A stretch of 64,000 nucleotides of DNA from Ashinkailepas kermadecensis (taxonomy: Eukaryota; Arthropoda; Thecostraca; Neolepadidae). Shown here piece by piece: positions 23,791 to 33,479 of this stretch. Position numbers and translations under genes: made by a program. The notes under the pieces were generated by a model. The model saw only the letters and a list, made by a program, of their open reading frames with translations. It ran no database searches and was not told the DNA's origin. Positions within the stretch are counted from its first letter, which is position 1. Every line of letters starts with the position of its first letter. The DNA is taken from contig JAOTOM010003815.1 in assembly GCA_034440615.1 (NCBI GenBank), positions 107,501-171,500 on the forward strand, written 5' to 3'.

Positions 23791-24397
23791 AAGCATCTTG
23801 CAAGCAGATATGCGAGCGTACTATCTGTCTCGTGATGTACATTTCACTTCCCTTTCTCAAAAATGTTGGTCAGGTACTTTTTCCTTAATTTCGAATGTCC
23901 GGATTAACATTGGCTGACGCATAATGCAGTGCGTGTTCAATAAATAGGGGCGCAGGGAACATAACCTCCCTGTTACGGAACTGAAAAAAGATGCGGAGAG
24001 TTGGAGGCCCTCAACTATCATGGTGGAGGGCCAGAGGAGTATTTAGAAATGGACGAGTGGGATATGAAACAAAATCAATGATGTCTGGCCTCCACCAATG
24101 AGGTTTCACTGGGGAAAGGGAGATGGAGGCATTGACTACTGGGGAGACCTGGCAATCATCCAAGCCAAGCAGACTCCGCCCCCCACCCCATACTCATCCA
24201 GTAATGCAAAGCAATGTGGAATAGTTCTAGCTGGGGTGGGGCACGGCCAGGACTGGGGCCACGCCAAATTTGGTGAAGAACGATGAAAGACTTTTAATAA
24301 TGTAGACGGTGGAGTCCAAGCGTGCCAAGATGTGATAAAAAAATGTGAACCGTTCCCATGCATGCCCCTGAAAACTCGTTCCTGGAGATGTCTGGAG

Positions 24398-24461
24398 ACG
24401 TGTGGGTGTGGGTGTGTGTGTGTGGGTGTGTGTGTGGGTGTGTGTGTGTGGGTGTGTGTGT

Positions 24462-24509
<48 letters not shown>

Positions 24510-24552
24510 GTGTGGGTGAGTGTGTGTGTGTGTGTAGGTGTGTGTGTGTGTG

Positions 24553-24588
<36 letters not shown>

Positions 24589-24592
24589 GTGT
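24398..24592. repeat. (TG)n / (GGTGTG)n microsatellite
   Basis: Almost uninterrupted TG dinucleotides with interspersed GGTGTG and AGGTGTG variants extend over about 195 bases. Reverse-strand frames of His-Thr repeats are artefacts of it. Confidence 0.97.
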
Positions 24593-24909
24593 TATGCATA
24601 AGGATATCCGTTTAACACTGGATATTGTCACCTCGCCTTTTACTGCTTATAGGCTTACGGCCCCCGGTCGGATCGGTGTATGACCGGTTGTTTTCATTTA
24701 CCAGTCATTTACATTTCTTGTGGATTTACACCTAATCAGCACCTTAGAGACTGCAATGCTTCGTTTCCTAATCCTGCACTTGCACATCACATACTGTCCC
24801 CACGCTGTGTATTTGATACCGGCGAGTTAGTGTATGCTAGTCAAAAGTTATCATACCAGCCAGTACGTAGCAAAGCAGTGCAATCGATCCAGCAAACCGA
24901 CCACGTACC

Positions 24910-25083
24910 AAGCCGCTGTCAACTGCCCAAGCCACTGAAAACTGTCCAAGCCACTGACAACTGTCCAATCCACTGACAACTGTCCAATCCACTGACAACT
25001 GTCCAAGCCACTGAAAACTGTCCAAGCCACTGACAACTGTCCAAGCCACTGACAACTGTCCAATCCACTGACAACTGGCAGTG
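24910..25083. repeat. 19-bp tandem repeat, about nine units
   Basis: The unit CCAAGCCACTGACAACTGT occurs with variants CCAATCCACTG and GAAAACTGT. It is nearly perfect between 24,928 and 25,080. A single reverse-oriented word (CAGTGGCTTGG) follows immediately at about 25,079-25,089. Confidence 0.9.
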
Positions 25084-25089
25084 GCTTGG

Positions 25090-26660
25090 GACTAGCTACC
25101 CAGCTGGTTGGTGCATCACAGGCGTCGATTGCGTCGTATAGCTAGGAGCATCATAATTGCATTGTAAAACTACGAGCTTGCATGACGTGCGACCGGGCTG
25201 CTTTAGGCTGCGCAACGCTACAGGGCACGGTTATCGAAGCTGGTTGGGAAAGCTCAGTCAGCTCTGCGTTAACTACATCGAATGCAATTGGTTCCTCCTG
25301 TAGTCGTGAAATTTGTTTGTCTACCCGATTGCGGGTAAGCCAGCACATAGTCGGTTAGCTTTGGTGGAGTATTATATACGGCAGAAGAGCGTGTCATCTG
25401 CATATTTTTGTCGCTTCGGTGGCGTCCCAGTGGCGTGTATTTAGCACCAACACAAGCTCAGATTTTTGTTCCCAGCCGACATCATTAATAGCGATCCTGG
25501 TTCAACATTTATAACCAGCCACGTCACAAGACATCCTCCTCCAGAGTTTTATTGCGCCCATATTTCAATTTCACAGAAATCTTTGTCAACGTCGTAAGGA
25601 TCCCTTGGAGACTTTTACGAAAACATAGCAAGATATGTGCAGGCCGAAGCAACACACTTCGAACAAGAGACAAATAACACAAAGTCAGAGGGAGAGCAGC
25701 ATATTGCTGGCGCCACGCGAGTGTGTGTGTTTTTTTTTGTCAGGCACCAGCGTCAGATGGATGGAGGAAACAGCTATCTACCGCCAGCTGCAGGCAGCTG
25801 TTACGCAGAAGACACTGCAGCAGATAGACACTGCAAGATATGAAGATGTGGTAGCTGTGGCTCCTTGTTTACCACGTAACCCAACGGTTTGTGTGGCATT
25901 TGGGAGATTGTTCCCAGTCGACAGGATTAGTAGCGATATGCATTGGCGCGTTTTGCTTCTCACAGTTATTGGTGTCCATGTGTCCAGTTTCTGACATGCA
26001 TTTGATCTGTTGGTTCAAGTATGTAGTCATTATTCATTGCAGCACACATGCTTGCTTGCGAAGTTAATCAGGTCTTTGGGATTCATTCGCTCAGCTCGCC
26101 ATCACGGCCAATGCACATATATTCTGTTATAGTGATTAGAGTGTAGTCGACCATCGATGCAAAGCAAAAACAAAGCAAAGCATTCCTTGTGGCTACCGTT
26201 ATCTGTACAGACAAGTACTCGCGAATAATTCGTACATTATTGGGGGCTGGGTGTCACGAGATACCTCAGCCTTTGTGTATGTTCAAATGTATTATTTTAC
26301 GATAAATTTGGCTTAACTCCTGGTTGTTTCAACAGTTGAGATATTTGCTTTAGCTCATTGACTGATTTCTGTTCTACTTGATTCAAGTAATGTTGTGGCA
26401 GTTTGAGCTCACCGCTTACTCTACCACTTGCACTGAGTGTCATCCGATTTGAGACAGCAATGGTGGTCAGTCAGGTCCGCGCCAGCACCTGCATTGTAGC
26501 AGCTTGCCATCTGAATACGTCATCTCAATTCCACCTAGCGGTACCCTAACAAAAAAACAAATTATCCCCGGTTACGATGGTTAGGAATGGGTGGCGCTAC
26601 ACCAGCAGGATAAATTATTACATCACATACACTCTTGCACACACATACATACATATTTAT
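25090..26660. other. No recognised gene
   Basis: Open frames of up to 119 codons occur at 25.6-26.0 kb with no recognisable domain. Composition is intermediate. No RNA gene or transposon motif was seen. Confidence 0.45.
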
Positions 26661-26662
26661 AT

Positions 26663-26666
<4 letters not shown>

Positions 26667-26730
<64 letters not shown>

Positions 26731-26745
26731 TATATATATATACAT
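26667..26745. repeat. (TA)n microsatellite
   Basis: About 80 bases of nearly pure TA dinucleotide are broken by a single AAATA near 26,725. The sequence is self-complementary and can form cruciform or slipped structures. Confidence 0.97.
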
Positions 26746-26904
26746 TCAGAGTTTGACACGAGTGTGAGATGTAGTATGCTGGACTATCAGGCGCAGCGAG
26801 GTATGACAATTTGAATGTTGTACATGTTGTATGCGATGATCTGTATGTACAATGAGGTGGGCTCTTGTGATCCAAGTATCTTATGATGGGAGGCACGTCA
26901 ATAT

Positions 26905-27540
26905 GGCATTCGGCGAGATTAATGGCAGACGTTCATTGGAGATTTCTCGTGACTTCTGAAATGTTGTCAAACTTTTGGCGACCGGAAATCACGTGCGCAG
27001 TAAAGTTCATGATTGTCTGACCTCTGTCCATCTGTATCTGTGTTGCATTGCCGTACACCTGGATGCAATATCTAAGCTGTGGCTGGAACAAAGTCTGATT
27101 CGTAAAGGTCACAGTGACGGGATCTCCAATGACAGTCAGATTACGTTGTCGACCAAGCAAACTCAATTCGGCATTCCTGCGTTCACTTTCACCCCACGCT
27201 TGAGGAGCCACGTAGCGCGCGTTCGAGTGCGACTGCAGTCCGCGAGTGTGTTGCGACCGCCCGTGATTGTCGGCCGTGCGTCGTCGGCAAAACGAACGAC
27301 TGAAAGTTTGTGCCCGTCAAGTTCTGCGGGGATGTGGCATGTCATGTCGTTACTAGCAATGCTGTGAAGTAATGGGCCCATGTGCGATCCCTGGGAAGTT
27401 CCTATGGGCACATCCCGGGGTTCGCAAGACTTGTCACCGGGCCGAGCATGCTGCATGTGACCGTGGAGGTAGATTGCGAACCAACCGGAGGCTCTCTGCA
27501 GCAGCTGAAGTGTTTCCAGAATCGTAACATGGTCCACATC
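26905..27540 (-). pseudogene. Degraded LINE reverse transcriptase (FADD) with C-terminal region
   Basis: The minus-strand frame from 27,540 starts with the 'DHVTILETL' helix. It continues through VPIGTSQGSHMGPLLHSIAS and ND (motif B; normally PQGSxLGPLLF) to VVRFADDARPTITG (motif C with the two catalytic aspartates). After a frame change it shows a remnant of the 'R...RKFDHIS...L..MSV..R' segment that follows the polymerase in Jockey/CR1-type ORF2 proteins. Stops and frameshifts make it non-functional. The endonuclease part is missing. Confidence 0.75.
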
Positions 27541-27714
27541 AAAACATTTACTTTAGTCTGTGACTGGAGACATCTGAGTCGCCCATCCCCTGAATAACTT
27601 GGTCAGTTATTGTCAGGAAAACTGTGGAGATCGAGTGGTTTCCTATGAATCCGTGCCAGTCTGAGTTGAAGATATGGTTCCTCAGCATGCATGAAAGAAG
27701 AGGAACCTTGGTTT

Positions 27715-27885
27715 TGTGCATGACGCATTCGATTGTTAGGCCACATAGCGTCGCCAATTTCTCACGCCGATTAATCTTGGGTGGACTCGGTAATGTCGTC
27801 GGTTGCGGGATTCGAACCAACAACCTTGCAATGAAAAATAAAACACACTACTGACCGAGCTGTCGCGACCCAGGTAGCTACGAAG
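27715..27885 (-). mobile_element. tRNA-derived SINE-like element with the shared tail but a different head
   Basis: On the minus strand, an A-box-like AGCTCGGTCAGTAG is followed by a B-box GGTTCGAATCC. The sequence then continues into CGGCGTGAGAAATTGGCGAC and GCTA, the same tail as in the SINEs at 29,035 and 32,313. The region between the boxes differs from those copies. The 3' end is diverged and no target-site duplication was found. Confidence 0.55.
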
Positions 27886-27916
27886 CTACAACAAACAAGC
27901 TATCCCTCTACTAACA

Positions 27917-28708
27917 CTAACTTATCTTAATACCTAGTGGTTTACTCTTATTTGTTCCTTTGACAGCCTCAACCAGTACTCCGCAGTCTTCGGAGTAGCG
28001 CGAACACGTCTGCCTGGAACAAGAGCAGAACCGTGAGAAGCCCGGGTGCGCGGCACCTCGCATAGCGCATGGTAGCCAACGGACGAGCGGTCCAGCTGTT
28101 TGGTTTGGGGTCGAGTTAGTCTTGGTGGGACTACCAGACAGCGCCCTGGTCGCAGTACTGGAGCAAGCCGAGAGGCGGGTGGTGCAGTCGAGCTGCGCTC
28201 CGCGGGTGGTAGCTTTCGGCTGTCGCTGACGTGAACGGGGATTGAGCGGCGGGATTTCCGGCCGGCGCGGACGCCTCGCCCATTCCTTTTTCAGAGAGCA
28301 GTAATTCGTGCGGTGTCCAGCACAAATGACGCCGGCACTTGGATTAGCGGAGATGACCGAAGCTGTAGTAGGTATGACCTTGGACAGATGGCTCCTCCAT
28401 CGCCAAAGCCTGGTGCAGCCCAGTGACGCTCCGCTCTGTGGAAAACGCACACAGCGCAAACAGCTGACCGTGGTCGGGGAGGGCCGGTCAAGGTCACAGG
28501 TGGCCCGGCTCTCGGCGTGACCAGACGAGCTGGCTGTGACGGTTGCGGCGCACCACCAGCAGGAGGAACACCCTCGGTAAGTTAGTTCACTTCCTGGGAA
28601 GATGGTCACTACTGAAGCACATAGACACTTGCACGGGCACTTCAGAAACATTTCGGCGGAAAAGGCAAACATAGGCTTGGATTGTGTTTGGATAACTTTT
28701 TCGGCCAT
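27917..28708 (-). pseudogene. Probable LINE ORF1 (gag-like) remnant
   Basis: A 263-codon minus-strand frame includes SCLRCVRFPQSGASLGC and ICAGHRTNYC. These resemble the paired zinc knuckles (CxxCxxxGHxxxxC and CxxCxGxHxTxxC) of non-LTR retrotransposon ORF1 proteins. The histidine of the first knuckle is not in place, and a neighbouring frame (SKCRRHLCW) seems to carry the missing half of the second, implying a frameshift. It lies upstream of the reverse-transcriptase remnant at 26.9-27.5 kb on the same strand, so both might stem from one element. A SINE-like copy sits between them. Confidence 0.4.
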
Positions 28709-28919
28709 CCCCGGCTATTTACAGACGATGGGATGAAGAATACGGAGACAATAGTTTAGAGAGAACGTAGATAGGATGAAGTAGGATGTTGGGCATTGCG
28801 TGATAACTGTTGGCAGTTTTCTTTGAAGTAAGATGACCAAAAATGTCTGCGGATTTACTATCACCTATATTTTTTTTTTCTGATTTTAGGCTGCGTTTCA
28901 TCGATTTTGTTTGATCATG

Positions 28920-29010
28920 AATGCCACGGGTTTGATGCAGCACTATTGTGTGCACGGGTTTGATGCAGCACTATTATGCGTGTACGGCTTTGATGCAACA
29001 TTTTATGCAA
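28920..29010. repeat. ~29-bp tandem repeat, three copies
   Basis: The word CACGGGTTTGATGCAGCACT recurs with spacing of about 29-31 bases. The third copy is altered (TACGGCTTTGATGCAACA). It lies just upstream of the SINE at 29,035. Confidence 0.7.
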
Positions 29011-29034
29011 TGCATCATTTAATACACACTCACT

Positions 29035-29196
29035 GGGGACGAGTGGTCTAGGGGTAAGATGCTCGTCTCGCAATCGAAAGATTGTGGGTTTGAATCTCAC
29101 CTGTCGCTACTCTTCGCCCGCGACCAATCGGCGTGAGAGATTGGCGACGCTATATGACTCAACGGTCGACGTGTCGTAAAACCAATAACCAATACC
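29035..29196 (+). mobile_element. Full-length tRNA-derived SINE with a 14-bp target-site duplication
   Basis: The head has an A-box TGGTCTAGGGG and a B-box-like GGTTTGAATCTC. A tRNA-unrelated tail contains CGGCGTGAGAGATTGGCGAC and ACTCAACGGTCGACGTGTCG, and the end is AAAACCAATAACCAAT. A perfect 14-bp direct repeat (AATACACACTCACT) flanks it at 29,021-29,034 and 29,197-29,210. This is the signature of LINE-type target-primed insertion and sets the element at 162 bp. A cloverleaf is not well conserved, so this is not a functional tRNA gene. Confidence 0.92.
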
Positions 29197-29210
29197 AATA
29201 CACACTCACT

Positions 29211-30159
29211 CTCTTTTTCATGTCATGGATACAGGAAGAGATCAGAGTAGGCATGCGAGGGGCCATACTCTTTTCAATGCCCACTTTCTCGTCTTTCAAT
29301 GCCCAACATTAACCATTGTCCGGATTAGCAGTCTGAACGCTGGGCCACACGACCTCGCATGCGACTGGCTGTTCGGTTCCGACATCACCGCCAATATAAC
29401 GGCACGAGGTGTCTGGTGTCGACCGCACGTGGCGCCGTGCCGTCCTCTCTGCGCCGGAGGCCCGACAGAGTCCGACACGTTTTATATTCCGGCTGGCGGT
29501 CAGTCGGCGCCGGCATCCCGATCTGATTCGGCGTACCAACGCCGTGACCTCTACAGGCATCGACCTCGGCTGATGAAGGATTCAGGCTTTGACAACCCAC
29601 ATCCCAGTGCTGCCGGAACGTCCGCCTTTGCGCTGTGTCGGAGCTGTGTTCCAGCCTCTCCAGTCAGCTAGCTCATCCATGTTGCCTGCATTTCCCATTG
29701 CAACCTGGTGCATGCGTATGCTCGGTCCCCGCCAGCGCGGAAGATATTTTGAATTACGAATCCGTTAGTTATTTGAAAAAGAATCCAGATGAAATGGAAA
29801 ATGTTTCTTGATTTCGACACTACAATAGTTTGCTAGACTGTATATAACAACAAAAACCAGCAAAGCTTTTACCTTTTACATGTTAAATTTTAGGCTCCCT
29901 CATTCGTTGCTATGTAATTTTAATCCCGCTATACAAGATGTGATTGAAAAAATCACCAACAGTATGTTGGATTGTTCAGACACATTTGAAGATACGTCTT
30001 AAAACTTGGCTTGCGCGCGAAGAGTTAATGAAGGCGTATTTTGCATCGTAGATGACAATATCAATCAGGTTCGTTCACTGAGCACGTGGCGATCGAGTCC
30101 GTCAAATATGGAGAGCATATTTTTCTTGAAACCTGTAACATCAGAATTTCAGTTTGTAC
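29211..30159. other. Unassigned
   Basis: A 148-codon forward frame at 29,225-29,671 and overlapping reverse frames show no known domain. The interval from 29.7 to 30.1 kb is AT-rich and featureless. Confidence 0.4.
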
Positions 30160-31917
30160 TTTCAGAGAGCACGGCCTTGATCTTGAGGTGCTGTGCTTGA
30201 TGTGACGCTGCCGCATCTGACTTTAAGGGTCCTGTCTCTGAGGAAGTTGAGAATGAAGCATAGCATGTGTACGCGCAAGTTTAGCTTGTGGAGTGTGTGT
30301 GTTACTGCGGACTTGTGTATTCGGTCAAATGCGGCAGTGACGTCTAAGTATGCAGCCATTGTTGTGCGTTTGATGCATAGACCACTTTTGATGTCGTGCA
30401 CTAGCCTAATGAGATTATCTGTTCTTTATTTTTGACACTGGAAGCCTCACTGAAATTCGTCGAGCAGGCTTTTGTGTTCTAGAAAATGTCGCAATCGTGT
30501 GTTGACCATGCTCTCGACCAGCTTACTTGCGCAACTAGTAATTGAGATAGGTCTATAACCATTTGGGATGGAACGACGTTCGCGCGGTTATGGGGTTATG
30601 GAATGACTATGCTTTTCCGCCAGTAGCAGGAAAGGTGTTATTTAGGTACAGATAGTTAATGGTCGCTAGTAAGTACGGTATATCATTTTTGCTGGGATGC
30701 TTGAAAAACTGGTAATGAATGTCATACGGTCCAACCGACGTGTTTCGACACTTGCTGATTGCTAGTTTCAATTCGTGAATAGTGAATGTTTGGTTGCAGT
30801 CTTCTGTATTGTCGGTTCAAATCCAGAGAGTTTAGTATGATGGTGTCGTAGGTGCTGTTGCCTGAGATCCTAATCTCTCACAGCCAGCTGAGGGGGAAGT
30901 GGCTGGGTTGTGGGCGCTTCAAGTTAAAGCGCTTCATCAGGTCCCAAATTCGGCCGGTAAGAGTAAACCTAAGTAAAGTAGGAGAATCGCGTCGCGAAAG
31001 ACTGCCAAGGCGTGCTGATCGAATTGTGTACTTGCAGTGTTATTGGGACTGTCTACATGGTGATAGGTGTGCTTCGCACAATCATCTTTGGTTCTGTTTG
31101 TGGGTGTGGCGCCAGGCGATGACTGGCCTCTGACAGTCCGAGGTCCACCAAATCGCTGATGCCTTTTCCTTGTGTTACTGAGCAGATGGCCCTGAGTTTC
31201 GATTTTGTTCTTCTCTTATATCCCAAGGTTGAGGTCTACCTGATCCTCCAATTGTGTTCAGTCCGCTCATTTCAAGTTTCAAGATGGTCTAAATAAATTG
31301 GTGTGGTGGATGGCGTCCGTGCAGAGCCAAATGGTGATTGGGTAGTGATCGCTCAGCCCGGGGTCGTCTGAGGCTGACCAATCAAATATTGAGCTTACTC
31401 GTTGGGTGCAGCACGTTAGATCAATGCAACTGTCCGAACCTCCTACGGACTGGTTGTAGCGGATGGTGGCACTGGTGCTTAGAAATACTAAGCTGTGGTT
31501 TCCGATAAACTGGTGAATTTCGCAGCCTCTAGTGTCCGTCTGGGTGCTTCCTCAGGGGGGGGGAGGTAGCTTTCAGGTCTCATGAGAACAGGTGGTGGAG
31601 CCTGAAAGAGCAAGTTGCTCAGCTCCTGTTGTGTGGGGGTTGAGCTGAGGGCGAGATGCATAGTGAGATGGTGGTGGTTTGGCAATGGGCGGTTTTGAGA
31701 CTTATTGCTCCGCAGGTCTGGGGAAATTTAACTTTATTCGATGATGCTGTTAACGATGAGCATGGTTGCGCCCCATGTCCGAGTCGGATAATTGTCGACA
31801 TACCAAGTATAATCTGTGATACTGTTCCAAATAAAATCTGGGTCTAGAAAATATGTTTCTTGGAGCACGGCTAGTAATGAATTTTGTTACAGGAATTCTG
31901 ACTGAAACTCGTTGAAT
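30160..31917 (-). pseudogene. Degraded LINE ORF2: APE-type endonuclease plus reverse transcriptase
   Basis: Reading the minus strand from 31,917, the endonuclease start appears as KFNEFQSEFL and LLAVLQETYFLDPDF (normally 'QETWL', with the catalytic Glu present). The endonuclease end is HQFIGNHSLVFLSTS, SDSCIDLTCCTQRVSSIFDW and GLSDHYPI (the SDH catalytic motif). Next come the reverse-transcriptase entry region FTIHELKLAISKC and GPYDIHYQFFKH, then NGYRPISITSCASKLVESMV, and finally AAYLDVTAAFDRIH (motif A with the first catalytic Asp). Domain order is that of Jockey/CR1-type elements. Stop codons and frameshifts break it repeatedly, and motif C is not recognisable. Confidence 0.85.
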
Positions 31918-31927
31918 TTGCTCGGAA

Positions 31928-31990
31928 TCAGTGGCGTCGCCACGAAATTCTTCCAGGGGGGGGGGGGCAAGGTCGAAAGGGGGCCTCCTG
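31928..31990. repeat. Palindrome plus G-run, possible end of a non-autonomous element
   Basis: The sequence contains the 13-base palindrome GTGGCGTCGCCAC at about 31,932, followed by a run of twelve Gs. A related arrangement (GGGCGTCGCCACC followed by G-runs) is on the minus strand at 40,772-40,858. It lies immediately upstream of the LINE endonuclease remnant. Confidence 0.4.
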
Positions 31991-32312
31991 TTACCCGAAA
32001 GGGGGACTCCATTGTGTTAGGGTCTCATATTGTTTTTAGGCTCTTATACTATGGTTCGAGGATGGGGAACATGATTTCATATTGGTTTTTTGTTTGTTCT
32101 TGGCATGGTGCATCATTTACTCAAAACGCAATAGCACTAATCATTTTGACTGAAAACTGGGCCATACCAGGGTATAAATAAGTAATATTTGGATAAATGC
32201 ATAAGTGCCAAAACAAACCATCGTCTCAATGCTTTGTCGAATCTTCCCGCTGGCCTCTAGATTGCAGCGAGCTGGCGGGGCTGGTGCTAAGCATATCTTA
32301 CAGATATCTGCC

Positions 32313-32477
32313 GGGGACGAGTGGCCTAGGGGTAAGATGCTCGTCTCGCAATCGAAAGGTTGTGGGTTCGAGTCTCACCTGTCGCTACTCTTCGCCCGCG
32401 ACCAATCGGCGTGAGAGATTGGCGACGCTACATGACTCAACGGTCGACGTGTCGTAAAACCAATAACCAACCAACCA
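32313..32477 (+). mobile_element. Full-length tRNA-derived SINE with a 13-bp target-site duplication
   Basis: This copy is very similar to 29,035-29,196 but better preserved. It has A-box TGGCCTAGGGG, B-box GGTTCGAGTC, tail CGGCGTGAGAGATTGGCGAC and ending AACCAATAACCAACCAACCA. The perfect direct repeat ACAGATATCTGCC flanks it at 32,300-32,312 and 32,478-32,490. The high similarity of the two copies and their intact duplications indicate recent activity. Confidence 0.93.
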
Positions 32478-32948
32478 ACAGATATCTGCCATTGATCAAC
32501 CCACTTTTAAGTCCTCCAAGTCTAACTGAATATAGCTAGATTCATCACTACTGTTATTTATTCCCATCAGCTTGATGTCATAAGCAAAGCTTGAACGACC
32601 ATTTCTCAGTCCAAGGACGACAATTTCGTAAAGGTGACAACGAGAAGTGGATTGCATTGTTTTTTTTAGCGTCATCTTAGGAATTTGTTTATTTTTATAA
32701 CATTTGGTGCTGGCTGCAAGGCAACTGTCACACGAGCTAAAATATATCCTCAGCGAATAAATTCACGGCAAGAACAAGCATTGAACACCAATGCATAAAT
32801 GACAATGCAACAATGCAACAATGTCAGTACATACATAATCCAAGCCTTCACATTCCACGCCGTCACGCCCATCGTTTTCGCTGTGCTGTGCCGTTTTGTA
32901 AATGACGTTGAGAAGGTATGGAAGCTGGGAAGCTCTAATCATGCCGGC

Positions 32949-32996
32949 TGTTAGTTAGTTAGTTAGTTATTGTGGTTTAGGGGCGCATCGCATGCA
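32949..32996 (-). repeat. Diverged copy of the short (AACC)-tailed retroposed repeat
   Basis: On the minus strand it reads CCTGCATGCGATGCGCCCCT, AAACCAC and then an (AACT)n tail. It matches the core of 48,321-48,373 but its tail has a different tetranucleotide. Confidence 0.6.
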
Positions 32997-33479
32997 GGCT
33001 GTAATAACAGAAAAGAAGTTTGTTGGAAGAAAATGCATTTAAAAACATCATTCATCCCATTTCATATGGGGCATGGATGTTGTATTGCATGCTTATGAGG
33101 GGTAATTTGTCCCCTCAATGTTGGCTTTTCCCATGGGCATATGTTTCGGAAAATTATTGAGGGACCAGTGGAGTACCTATATTTGCGTCAAGCAGGAGGG
33201 GGGAAACGGATTTGCAGGGGGGGAGGGCACCTACGCTCATTAAAAAGTCCTTGGATTTCGACCGCTATTTTGTCAAAGGGTACATTTCAAAATAATATAA
33301 TTAGTCATCAACTAAATTGTCCTGTGGAGGGGCCTAATCTACCACTATGGTTTCTGATTGGTAGAATTTCAACCCTAACTCCACCACTCAGTTCTAAGGT
33401 TTTCTTTTGGTATCCCTTGATAAGTTACCGCACACTGCTGAAATTACACCTACACCACAAACCCGGATCGGTATCCCAA

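Noticed and set aside
24227..24631. His-Thr repeat protein
   Set aside because: It is a translation of the (TG)n microsatellite.
27917..28708. Intact host zinc-finger protein
   Set aside because: The cysteine pattern fits retrotransposon zinc knuckles with a frameshift, and LINE remnants lie on the same strand nearby.
29035..29110. Functional tRNA gene
   Set aside because: A- and B-boxes are present, but the acceptor and anticodon stems do not pair. The sequence continues into a SINE tail and is flanked by a target-site duplication.
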